The translations under genes and the position numbers were made by a program. Below are positions 44,166-52,892 of a stretch of 64,000 nucleotides of DNA, one piece after another; the first letter of the stretch is position 1; every line of letters starts with the position of its first letter. The stretch comes from Bacillota bacterium (lineage in GTDB: Bacteria; Bacillota; UBA4882; UBA8346), in NCBI GenBank assembly GCA_023401925.1, contig JAEXDA010000006.1, positions 1 through 64,000 of the forward strand, in the 5' to 3' direction. Under the pieces are notes generated by a model. That model was not told the DNA's origin. It worked only from the letters and a program-made list of their open reading frames with translations, and ran no database searches.

Positions 44166-45002
44166 ATGAGTAAGGAGTTAGACCCGAAAAAACCGTTTTT
44201 ACAAATCCAGTTAATAAAATTGACCGATTTGACCGGATTGGGAACTCGCGTCGCCACGTTGATCATTCCGGTGCTATTAATCGTTTCCTGGCAGATCTGC
44301 TCATTGTTGGGACTTTTTCATCCGGCCGCGCTGCCGTCGCCCGCCAAAGTATGGGCCGCTTTTTTGGGATTGATCGCCGACGGCACGCTTTTTAGCGATT
44401 TGAGCACTTCAGTGCTGCGGGTGTTGGACGGGTTTATCTGGGGAGTTTCCATTGGACTGGTGATTGGCATTTTGAGCGGGCTTTCCCGTTTTGTGGAGCG
44501 TTTGGTCAGTCCGGTAGTCGATGCGTTTCGGCAGATTCCCGTCTTTGCCTGGCTTCCCCTGATCATACTGTGGTTCGGCATCGGCGAATTATCCAAAGGA
44601 GTGATTATCGCCAAGTCCGTTTTTGTGCCGGTCTTCGTCAATACGTTACAGGGAATCCGCGGGGTCCCCCAGGAGTATGTGGAAGTGGCCCGGGTGCTGG
44701 AGCTTAATCACTGGAAATTCCTGCGCAAGGTGGTCATCCCTTCGGCCCTGCCGTCGATTTTCACTGGAATTCGTTTGGGAGCCGGATTTGCCTGGATGGC
44801 GGTGGTCGCTGCGGAGATGCTGGGCGGATTGAGCGGCGTGGGCTACGCCTTGATGCGTTCCAAAGAATTCTTTCAGACTGATAGCCTGATCGCTTTAATG
44901 GCCGTGATTGGCGTGGTCGGTCTGACAGTGGACCGTTCGTTAAAATGGCTCGAGACCTCCACTTTAAAGTGGCGGAAAGGTTTTACCGGTAATGGCAAAT
45001 AG
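44166..45002 (+). CDS. ABC transporter permease (SsuC type)
   Basis: A protein of 278 residues with six membrane helices and the BPD_transp_1 EAA loop (VEVARVLELNHWKFLRKVVIPSALPSIFTGIRLG) that docks to the ATPase. Relatives carry taurine, alkanesulfonates, nitrate or thiamine precursors. GGAGG lies in front of the ATG. It lies between the binding protein and ATPase genes. Confidence 0.9.
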   Translation: MSKELDPKKPFLQIQLIKLTDLTGLGTRVATLIIPVLLIVSWQICSLLGLFHPAALPSPAKVWAAFLGLIADGTLFSDLSTSVLRVLDGFIWGVSIGLVIGILSGLSRFVERLVSPVVDAFRQIPVFAWLPLIILWFGIGELSKGVIIAKSVFVPVFVNTLQGIRGVPQEYVEVARVLELNHWKFLRKVVIPSALPSIFTGIRLGAGFAWMAVVAAEMLGGLSGVGYALMRSKEFFQTDSLIALMAVIGVVGLTVDRSLKWLETSTLKWRKGFTGNGK

Positions 45003-45075
45003 ATCGAGTGATTTAAGGAAATACGCCGCGATGTATTGCGGTGGCGTTAGAATTGGCGATGGAAGGGTAATGCAG

Positions 45076-45849
45076 ATGGGTCAGGTGGATAATTCAGTAA
45101 TGGTTTCAATTCAGAGTGTCTCTAAGACGTTTCGCTCGCATACCAAAAATGTATTGGCGTTGCAGAAAGTATCATTGGGCGTCCGTAAGGGTGAATTTTT
45201 GGTGATTCTGGGTCCCAGCGGTTGCGGCAAGACCACTTTGCTGCGGCTGATCGCCGGTCTGGAGACCGATTACGAGGGCAAAATTATAGTCGAGGGCAAA
45301 CCGATCGTTGGGCCTGGATTGGAACGGGGCATGGCTTTTCAAGAGCACCGCTTGCTTCCATGGCTGACTGTCACTGAGAATGTTTCCTTGGGTTTGAGCG
45401 GCAACCAAAGCGGTATCGCGGATAAGGTGGAGCGTTATTTGGAAAAGGTGGGTCTGGAAGGATTTGGTCATGTCTATCCCAGCCAGCTCTCCGGAGGGAT
45501 GGCCCAACGGGCGGCCATTGCCCGGGCTTTGGTGAACCAGCCCAAAGTGCTGTTATTGGATGAACCCTTTGGCGCGCTGGATGCGATCACCCGGGTGCGG
45601 ATGCAGTCAGAGATCGAACGGATTTGGCTGGCCGAAAAGACTACGATGATCCTGATCACTCATGATATCGATGAAGCTGTTTACTTGGGCGACCGGGTGG
45701 CGGTGATGACCGGCCGGCCGGGCGAGATCAAGGCGGTGTTTGATATCGGCCTGGGCCGGCCACGTGACAGGAATGACGTCACCTATGTGACGATCCGGCG
45801 GCAAGTGTTGAATGCGTTGGAGGAGAGTATGGGGACGTTTTCAATCTAA
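45076..45849 (+). CDS. ABC transporter ATPase (SsuB type)
   Basis: A protein of 257 residues with Walker A GPSGCGKTT, Q-loop AFQEHRLLPWLTV, signature LSGGMAQR, Walker B VLLLDEPFGALD and switch histidine ITHDIDEA. It energises the importer. ATG 45076, 8 bases after GGAAGGG, gives the usual family start; an earlier ATG at 44992 overlapping the permease gene would add 28 unrelated residues. It is the last gene of the operon. Confidence 0.92.
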   Translation: MGQVDNSVMVSIQSVSKTFRSHTKNVLALQKVSLGVRKGEFLVILGPSGCGKTTLLRLIAGLETDYEGKIIVEGKPIVGPGLERGMAFQEHRLLPWLTVTENVSLGLSGNQSGIADKVERYLEKVGLEGFGHVYPSQLSGGMAQRAAIARALVNQPKVLLLDEPFGALDAITRVRMQSEIERIWLAEKTTMILITHDIDEAVYLGDRVAVMTGRPGEIKAVFDIGLGRPRDRNDVTYVTIRRQVLNALEESMGTFSI

Positions 45850-46113
45850 ACAGCCGGCGCTGATCATTGTTTGAGCCGACTGCTTATCCAATCTTCCTTA
45901 GTGCAATTTACTAAATCCTCTAAGACATTAAAAGATAAATTTATCAAGTTGTTGAGATTCGATTATTCAACTTTGGATAACATCATAGGATGGGGTTACA
46001 CTTGTTTCGATTATTAAATTAGAAATTTGCTTCCGGCGTTGACAATAGTGGGGAAGAGAAAAAAGATTTAGGAAACGCTATCATCGGGAAAAATACAAAG
46101 TTCTTTATAGTTG
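45850..46113. other. intergenic region after the importer operon
   Basis: About 260 bases without a gene, leading into repeat copy E. Confidence 0.35.
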
Positions 46114-46435
46114 AATAAATTTATTTTGCCGTTCTATATACCCGATTTTTTTCGATTGAATTTGATTGGGGAATATTAACATATTAACTTTGTCAGGACT
46201 TTTCAATAAATTCGACTAGAGAACATTGAAAGTATTGTACGGCCACAGGTACAAATCATGTCGCCCCAACCATTAAAACATTGAACTGACGACGGACCAT
46301 TTGGCCGTCAATTTTTTTGACGTTCCATATTATTAAGATGTCAGTATTAATCCTGTGGCCTTGAACAGTAGAAAATGTTGATTTGACGGTACTTTGGATC
46401 GCTAAAGTTTTGTTTCCGGCGGAGTTGTAACCAAC
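46114..46435 (+). repeat. tRNA-Pro-3'-end repeat, copy E, plus a second right arm (copy G)
   Basis: The left arm (TTTATTTTGCCGTTC, CCCGATTTTTTTCGATT) leads to a mutated tRNA end at 46245-46272 (ACAGGTACAAATCATGT, CGCCCCAACCA) and a GACGGACCATTTGGCCGTC terminator. A second right-arm piece, TTGATTTGACGGTACTTTGG, follows at 46378-46435, suggesting two stacked copies. Confidence 0.75.
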
Positions 46436-46627
46436 TTATGCAATAAGAACTGGTTGCGGTTTTGAATAAAGCGCTTGATCACAAGCAAATGCCGTTGGAT
46501 TTAACTTCCTGAAACTCCCGGAAAGATACAATTAAATCATCAGATAATAAATATTAATTCGAAGGTGAATCTCTCCATTATACCTAAACAGTAGGTAATC
46601 CAGTGGAAATGGCGATTGGACGATAAT

Positions 46628-47053
46628 TCATTGAAGCTTGCTTAAAGTGAATGACATAGTTAGCCCGTATATCATTGAGGCAATCCAAAGCAAAAATGCG
46701 GCTAAAGGCGGCATGTTAGTAAATAAAGCCATTCGATAATAATTCCCTAAACCTACGAATGATATAAAAACCATGGCTCCAAAGAAGACTCCCTTTGTGA
46801 TTATATATTTTCGAGCAGTTGCACGGATAAAATAGGCAAATATGACCCCTAATGCGCCACCAATTCCCAGATGAACAACCGACCCCATAAAAAAGGCCAA
46901 AGCGCCTATGTTCTCTTTCGTTAGAATAAATACTTGAGCTAAGTTGTCAAATGTTCGATCGGTCAAGCCCATCCATCGGAAAATCAGTCCGAGTACCAAA
47001 CAACATGTTGAGCCTGCTATACCAGACACTATGCCCGCTAAAGTAATATCCAT
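46628..47053 (-). CDS. hypothetical four-helix membrane protein
   Basis: A protein of 141 residues with four predicted membrane helices (ITLAGIVSGIAGSTCCLVLGLIF, IGALAFFMGSVVHLGIGGALGVIFAYFI, GVFFGAMVFISFVGLGNYY, LAAFLLWIASMIYGLTMSFTL). I do not recognise a function. It stands alone between the repeat and decayed sequence and has no flanking partner that hints at a role. Confidence 0.65.
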   Translation of the reverse strand: MDITLAGIVSGIAGSTCCLVLGLIFRWMGLTDRTFDNLAQVFILTKENIGALAFFMGSVVHLGIGGALGVIFAYFIRATARKYIITKGVFFGAMVFISFVGLGNYYRMALFTNMPPLAAFLLWIASMIYGLTMSFTLSKLQ

Positions 47054-47224
47054 CGATAATTCTGCGTTCCCATAATTAAACGATTTTCCATGTCCTTAAA
47101 GTAACCAACTATATAAATTCAATTCATGGATGTCGTATATCGCAAAAATATCTCTTAGATATGGGTATACCGGCAGATTGTACTGGAAAATTAGTCAAAC
47201 TTGACAAAGAGCATAGTTTACCCT

Positions 47225-47660
47225 TATCGTTTAATCCGGTTCCAAATCGGAAGATGCTGCACCCGTAATTGTTCTTCGAAGTCGATAATATCCCAATTAA
47301 AGCCTTGCAGTTTGCGGATCGCCGCGCGAATCTTTGAGCGGATTGTTTTTTGACGTTGCGTTTAAAATTCCGGATATCTGCCGGGGCGGTCTCCGGGTTG
47401 CCCAGCCGACAAATTCATCCATATGCGCAAAGAGATCAATTTTGAGTTCCAAAAAAGGCGGACCATTTTTTATGAATACTTTGATTCGTGATTTACTCAT
47501 GGCAAGTTTTTGTTTAAACGGCCAAGCCAGGTAAGACTTGTCTGCATATTGTTCAAAGCATCGCTGACCGTGATCCCGGTTAAACTGAGAGTACTGAAGA
47601 GTTTCTCCTCGCCTTCGCCTTTGATGCCCGGCGGGAGCATTTTTTGCGGTAGGTGAATTT
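47225..47660 (-). pseudogene. decayed gene of unknown family
   Basis: The reverse strand shows coding-like pieces in different frames: SYLAWPFKQKLAMSKSRIKVFIKNG, FLELKIDLFAHMDEFVGWATR, then after shifts IRAAIRKLQGFNWDIIDFEEQL and VQHLPIWNRIKR with a stop near 47226. They look like one protein broken by two or more frameshifts. I cannot name the family. On the other strand at about 47655-47806 a short frame (SGDYDFGNFNDTILSSVPIGID) may be another unrelated fragment. Confidence 0.4.
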
Positions 47661-47840
47661 AAGCGGTGACTACGATTTTGGCAACTTTAATGACACAATT
47701 TTGTCTTCGGTGCCGATTGGAATCGATAACCAATTTGACTTTTCAGTAGATAGCTGGGGATGGTATGCTCAAGAAGTTGGCCCCAACCTGGATCTTGTCT
47801 ATTAACAGCGTACAAAAATACAGAATTGTTTAACGGTTGA

Positions 47841-48386
47841 CTAAAAAGAAGAATGATGGAATGTTTCGTTCTTTAAAGCAACCACATTAAACCGGCACGT
47901 GTAAGCGCCAGTTGACCAGCAATCGACTTCTTTGACCAGCAGTTGCCTGCCAGTATACATCTCTAGGATTCCCATCATAAGACCTTCTTCATAATGGCAT
48001 ACCGTGGCGCCGGTGACCGGTAGACCCGAGCAGTCAAGGTCTTCTGAAACGGTCAGGATAAATATCATATTTTTAAAATCGGCATATTCCACCTGCAATA
48101 TTCCGAACCCTAATTCTTTCATCTTTTGGATCAGCGAGTTAAAAAAGCTGTCTGGTGGCAGATGCATATCTAACGTGTGCCGACAGAATTCCAAGCCGGC
48201 TAGCTGGCCGGCTTCCACTAAATGGCGCTTTACTGCCTCGTGGCCATAATTTTTTTCAAGCACTTTGCGCAGGGAATGTTGAAACATCCGATAGACAACC
48301 ACGTTCATTACCATACCAAGGGTAGAACGGCCTTTTGCAATGTCACCGATATCCGCCCAGGCAAAGTTTTTTAATGAGTCGCTCAT
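47841..48386 (-). CDS. V4R domain protein
   Basis: A protein of 181 residues whose C-terminal half is a V4R (4-vinyl reductase) domain with the zinc-type cysteines: DCSGLP, TVCHYEEGLMMGILEMYTG, KEVDCWSTGAYTCRF. V4R domains bind small hydrophobic ligands and often sense for signalling systems. The N-terminal half (DIAKGRSTLGMVMNVVVYRMFQHSLRKVLEKNYGHEAVKRHLVEAGQLAG) is the usual helical lead-in. It is divergent from the hybrid kinase gene, and a two-heptamer site lies between them, so it may be part of the same pathway. Confidence 0.82.
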   Translation of the reverse strand: MSDSLKNFAWADIGDIAKGRSTLGMVMNVVVYRMFQHSLRKVLEKNYGHEAVKRHLVEAGQLAGLEFCRHTLDMHLPPDSFFNSLIQKMKELGFGILQVEYADFKNMIFILTVSEDLDCSGLPVTGATVCHYEEGLMMGILEMYTGRQLLVKEVDCWSTGAYTCRFNVVALKNETFHHSSF

Positions 48387-48479
48387 TTTTTCCCCTTTTA
48401 CAATCTTTTATATCAATACCAAACAGACAACATACTTTTTATGGAAGTTATGATTTCCATTTATTGTATCATTTGGTTC

Positions 48480-48497
48480 TGAACATTTTCTGAACAT
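48480..48497 (+). promoter_or_regulatory. candidate SARP-type operator, site 1
   Basis: TGAACAT, a 4-base spacer TTTC, and TGAACAT: two identical heptamers with 11-bp periodicity, in the 215-base region between the V4R gene and the hybrid kinase operon. The same 18-bp unit occurs twice at 54899-54954. SARP regulators bind this layout; one is encoded in the operon. Confidence 0.6.
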
Positions 48498-48601
48498 TCA
48501 AAATTATAAAATCTCAGGCGGAGGTTGGCGTAAAACCTGTTAAAATCCGGCGAATTATAGTAGAATAGGCTAAAGAAACAGTGGAGTGGAGGAGATTTTC
48601 A

Positions 48602-51600
48602 TTGCCGAAAGTCCAGAAATTCTTCTTTTATGTAATGTTAGCCATAATGGTGGTAAGCATCATAGTTCCGCTGATCCGCCGGGCGTCATCCAAATCGCCC
48701 ATGGCTGTCAAAGGAATTCTGGATTTGCGGAATTGGCGGGCGGATAAAGACGGAACCGTTAAATTGAACGGGGAATGGGAGTTTTATTTCGGAAAACTGC
48801 TTGTGCCTGCTGATTTTAAAAACTCGCGGCCCACGGGGGGCACCATGCAAAAAGTCCCCGCTAAATGGAGCACTTATGAAATCAACGGCAAGAAATTACC
48901 CCCGCACGGCGCTGCCACTTATCGTCTGAAAATATTGCTTCCCGCCAAAGGCGGCGGTTATGGCATCAAAATAACTTGCATATCCGCAGCGGTAAAAATT
49001 TTTTTCAATGACCGGCAAATCCTGGCCTGCGGCAATCCCGGAAACTCGCCTGAAACCACCGAACACAAATATCACGGAGACGCCGCCTATTTTAATACCA
49101 AAAAAAATCAAGTCGAAATACTCATTCAAGTAGCCAATCACATTTACGCCAACAGTGGAATTTATTATGAAATCCATTTCGGTACGCAGCAAATGATTAA
49201 CGGATTGCGGATGTATAATTTCTTTATTGACACGGCATTAATCGCAGGTATGTTTTTTATCTCCCTGTACTTTTTTGGCTTGAGTCTGCAGCGCAAAAAA
49301 AATACGGGGGTAAAGTTCTTTGCCGCGTTTTGCTTATTTTCCGCCATTTATGATAGCACTTGTTCGGAAGCGATTTTAAATTATGCCTTTCCGGGCTTGA
49401 CATACCATGCTTCCATCAAAATTTTGGTGCTTTCACTGATCATGAGCCAATATTCTTTAATTAAGTATGTATACCATGCTTTTAAGGCGTCTTATACCCG
49501 CAGGGCCAATCTGATGATTGACGGAATTGCCGCAGGCTTAATCTTGTTGACTTGTTTTACCCGGTTTTATTTAGGGGATTACGCATATTTAGCTTATATC
49601 CCGGGCAATATTTATGTCATCTCTTTAGTAGTGCAAATTATTTTCAGATATGTTCATACCAACATTGAAGGCAGGTACTATCTGTATACCGCGATTATCA
49701 GTTCGGCCGTGCTTTTAATCATCAGCCTTTGCAACATCGTACTGCTGATGGAGTCCAATCTTTTTGTCCCGGTTTTTCAGCCGATTTTTGTATTGTCGCT
49801 GGCCCTTTATATGTCGGAGAAATATGAAAATTCCTATCAAACCATTGAAAAACTTAGCGCCAGATTATCCGTTATCGATAAGCAGAAGGATGATTTCCTG
49901 GCCAAGACCTCTCATGAACTTAAAACGCCGTTAAACGGCATTACAAACATTTCCCAGTCACTTTTGGACGGGGCCGGCGGTAGTTTGAACGCCGGGCAGA
50001 TGGAAGATATCCGCTTGATTACCAGCCTGGGCAGGCGGCTTTCCACGCTGGTCTATGACATTTTAGATTATTCCAAGTTGAAAACCATGGATATCTCATT
50101 GAAAGTAAATAGTATTGACGTTTATCCGGTGGTGGATTCAACCGCCGATATCTTCAGATACCTGATCAAGGGCAAACCGCTTCGGATTGAGAATAAAATA
50201 GCGCCGGACGATTGTATCGTGCTGGCGGATGAAAACCGGCTCAAGCAAATCATCACCAATTTATTGGATAATGCCGTAAAGTTCACCCCGCAAGGAACGA
50301 TAACCATTACGGGCTACTGTAGGGGGGATTTCGGTTACATTGAAGTCAGGGATACCGGAATCGGAATCCTGGCCAGCAAGTTAAAAGATATTTTTATCGC
50401 TTATGAACAGCTGGAGCCGTTATCCGCCAATGAGATGGGCGTCGGTTTGGGCTTGTCAATCACCAGGCAGCTAGTTGAGGTTCAACAGGGACAGATCTTC
50501 GCCGAATCGGAACCCGGAAAAGGTTCCTGCTTTACTTTTTCCCTGCCGCTGGGAGATAGAAAAAAGATCATGGGAACGACACCAATTCAATTTGATGGGT
50601 ATGAGCCGCAAAATGTTCCTTTAACTGCGTTCAACCTGCCGTATATAAACGATGTGGGCGGCCAATTCACAATACTGGCGGTTGATGATGAATATTCCAA
50701 TCTTAAAGCGCTGCTGAATATCTTGACTACCTGCCAATACAATGTGACGTTGGCCGGTGATGCAAAGTCCGCTTTGGAGCTTCTACGGGGAGCTTTACAA
50801 TATGATCTTTGTATTCTGGATGTCATGATGCCGGGGATGTCCGGCTACGAAGCATGCCGGAAAATCAGGGAAACATACTCTCCGCTTGAGCTTCCGGTGC
50901 TGCTGCTCACCGCCAAGGCTCTTCCCGAAGATTTGGAGGCAGGTTTTATGGCGGGGGCCAACGATTTTGTCGCCAAACCCTTCGAGATAAGCGAGCTCAA
51001 ATGCAGGGTAAAAACGCTGGTGCAGCTAAAAAAGTCAAAGGATTTGCTGCTGGAGAAGGAAACCGCCTTTTTGCAGGCGCAAATCAGGCCGCATTTTTTG
51101 TACAATGCCTTAAATACCATTAACTCGTTTTGTCATACCAACCCCGTTAAAGCCGGAGAACTGCTTGCGGAGTTGGGGGTATTTTTGAGAAACAGCTTCG
51201 ATTTCTCCAGCACCGCTGCGTTGATTCCCATTGAGCAGGAACTCAGGCTGATTAAGGCTTATATCGCAATTGAGAAAGCCAGATTCGGCGACCGGCTTGT
51301 AGTGGAGTATCATATTAATCCCGCCGTCTTACCATACGGCATCCTGCCCCTCACCATCCAGCCGATTGTCGAAAATTCCATCCGGCACGGGCTTATGCAA
51401 AGAAACCGGGGCGGAAAAGTAATTTTGGAGGTGACATTTTGTGAAGAACGGATTGCCGTCCGGGTCAGCGACAATGGCGTAGGTATTCCCGCCCATATCC
51501 TGGAGGGATTGACCCACGCCAAACTTGAAAGACAAGGGGTGGGTTTGACCAACATCGAGCGCAGGATGTTAAAATTTTATGGTGTAGCTCTGGATATTTC

Positions 51601-51658
51601 AAGCGCCGAAGGATGCGGGACGATGGTATCGTTCTGCATACCGGCGAAACTTCTTTAA
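48602..51658 (+). CDS. hybrid sensor kinase with two kinase modules and an internal receiver
   Basis: A protein of 1018 residues from TTG 48602 (GGAGGAGA 7 bases upstream; a GTG at 48581 overlaps that site). Order: membrane helix (about 7-27); 7TMR-DISM extracellular jelly-roll (about 35-200, LNGEWEFYFGKL); seven membrane helices (about 205-400); HisKA with His438 (TSHELKTPLNGI) and HATPase (to about 660, GVGLGLSITRQ); receiver with Asp740 (CILDVMMPGMSG); then a second kinase of the LytS type with His831 (RPHFLYNALNTI) and its own ATPase domain (PIVENSIRHGL, VGLTNIERR). Such a double kinase is uncommon. It probably passes phosphate to the SARP-type regulator encoded next. Confidence 0.9.
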   Translation: MPKVQKFFFYVMLAIMVVSIIVPLIRRASSKSPMAVKGILDLRNWRADKDGTVKLNGEWEFYFGKLLVPADFKNSRPTGGTMQKVPAKWSTYEINGKKLPPHGAATYRLKILLPAKGGGYGIKITCISAAVKIFFNDRQILACGNPGNSPETTEHKYHGDAAYFNTKKNQVEILIQVANHIYANSGIYYEIHFGTQQMINGLRMYNFFIDTALIAGMFFISLYFFGLSLQRKKNTGVKFFAAFCLFSAIYDSTCSEAILNYAFPGLTYHASIKILVLSLIMSQYSLIKYVYHAFKASYTRRANLMIDGIAAGLILLTCFTRFYLGDYAYLAYIPGNIYVISLVVQIIFRYVHTNIEGRYYLYTAIISSAVLLIISLCNIVLLMESNLFVPVFQPIFVLSLALYMSEKYENSYQTIEKLSARLSVIDKQKDDFLAKTSHELKTPLNGITNISQSLLDGAGGSLNAGQMEDIRLITSLGRRLSTLVYDILDYSKLKTMDISLKVNSIDVYPVVDSTADIFRYLIKGKPLRIENKIAPDDCIVLADENRLKQIITNLLDNAVKFTPQGTITITGYCRGDFGYIEVRDTGIGILASKLKDIFIAYEQLEPLSANEMGVGLGLSITRQLVEVQQGQIFAESEPGKGSCFTFSLPLGDRKKIMGTTPIQFDGYEPQNVPLTAFNLPYINDVGGQFTILAVDDEYSNLKALLNILTTCQYNVTLAGDAKSALELLRGALQYDLCILDVMMPGMSGYEACRKIRETYSPLELPVLLLTAKALPEDLEAGFMAGANDFVAKPFEISELKCRVKTLVQLKKSKDLLLEKETAFLQAQIRPHFLYNALNTINSFCHTNPVKAGELLAELGVFLRNSFDFSSTAALIPIEQELRLIKAYIAIEKARFGDRLVVEYHINPAVLPYGILPLTIQPIVENSIRHGLMQRNRGGKVILEVTFCEERIAVRVSDNGVGIPAHILEGLTHAKLERQGVGLTNIERRMLKFYGVALDISSAEGCGTMVSFCIPAKLL

Positions 51659-51724
51659 CCGGCTTTGATTATCAATCGTTGGCGGGATATAATGGATTTA
51701 TGGATTGGGTAAGGAGCGTGCGTG

Positions 51725-52843
51725 ATGTTAAAAGCGATTATTGTCGATAATGAAGAACCAGCCATCAATATCCTGCGGCTCCTATTGGAAAGAACCGGGC
51801 AGGTCAAAGTGACGGCCGGCTTTCTCAACGTGGCGGACGCTTTAGCCGGCCTTAAGTTTTCAGAGCCGGATATCGCCTTCCTGGATATTGAAATGCCGGA
51901 AACCAACGGTCTGGAGCTGGCGGAAAAAATACTGGCCCTCAACAGTGATATGGAGATTGTATTTGTCACCGCCTATGATCATTATGCACTGGAGGCTTTC
52001 CGGGTCAACGCTTTGGACTATCTATTAAAGCCCCTGTCGGTAGAAGAAGTGGAACGGACTGTCGCCCGCCTCCTGAAGAGAAAAAGGGGCTCGGCCGCTG
52101 CCCAGCCTTTTACCAGCGGCCGAATTTATTGCTTCGGCAAATTGTCGGTATATGGGGCCGGTAGCGAGCAGCCTGTTAAATGGCGTACTGCAAAGACGGA
52201 AGAGCTTTTTGCTTATTTGCTGCAACATCTGGAACAAGAAGTCCCGAAATGGAAAATCTGTGAAGCGCTCTGGCCGGAATACAATGCCGATAAGGTCGAT
52301 ATTCATTTGCATACCACCATCTATAAGATGAAAAAGGTTTTAGCTTCCGCCAATATCCAGTTTAATATTCAATTCAGCAATGGCTGCTATTGGATGATTC
52401 TGCCGCAAATATACATCGACACCGTTGCGTTTGATTCGATAGTCGATTCCGGCTACAGTATGGCGGAAGAAGCGATCGAGAAATATGAAAAAGCGTTTTT
52501 ACTTTATAAGAATGATTACTTAGAAGAAAATGACTATATCTGGTCCTTGCCCAAACGGGAAGAATATGCGCGAAAATACCATAATTTAGCGGCCTTTCTT
52601 GTAAAGTGGCATATGCAGAGAAATGATTACGCTGCAACTGAAAGGGTGATCCAAAGGATATTAGAGAAATTCCCCTTTGACGAGTCCGCCCATGAAGTGC
52701 TTTTAAAAATATATTTTGTTAAGAGAGATCGAGCGGCGTTTGTCGCTCATTATCAAGCCATGCAAGAATCATTTCGGGCCGAGCTGGGGATTGAGCCCAA
52801 CGAAACCATACAGGCGTTGTACAACCGTATGCTGAGCGGCTAA
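51725..52843 (+). CDS. response regulator with SARP/BTAD output domain
   Basis: A protein of 372 residues: LytR/AlgR-like receiver (1-120, phospho-acceptor in IAFLDIEMPETNG), an OmpR/SARP-type winged helix (about 135-225, RIYCFGKLSVYGAGSEQPVKWRTAKTEELFAYLLQH), and a bacterial transcriptional activator domain (about 230-372, YEKAFLLYKNDYLEENDY ... YQAMQESFRAELGIEPNETIQALY). SARP domains bind direct heptamer repeats spaced 11 bp. Three such repeats are present in this region, including one before its own operon, suggesting autoregulation. ATG 51725 lies 8 bases after AAGGAG, 66 bases behind the kinase gene. Confidence 0.9.
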   Translation: MLKAIIVDNEEPAINILRLLLERTGQVKVTAGFLNVADALAGLKFSEPDIAFLDIEMPETNGLELAEKILALNSDMEIVFVTAYDHYALEAFRVNALDYLLKPLSVEEVERTVARLLKRKRGSAAAQPFTSGRIYCFGKLSVYGAGSEQPVKWRTAKTEELFAYLLQHLEQEVPKWKICEALWPEYNADKVDIHLHTTIYKMKKVLASANIQFNIQFSNGCYWMILPQIYIDTVAFDSIVDSGYSMAEEAIEKYEKAFLLYKNDYLEENDYIWSLPKREEYARKYHNLAAFLVKWHMQRNDYAATERVIQRILEKFPFDESAHEVLLKIYFVKRDRAAFVAHYQAMQESFRAELGIEPNETIQALYNRMLSG

Positions 52844-52892
52844 AAAGCCGCGTCTATGACTATCCCTCTGGCAACGGCAATGTCTTGAAAAA

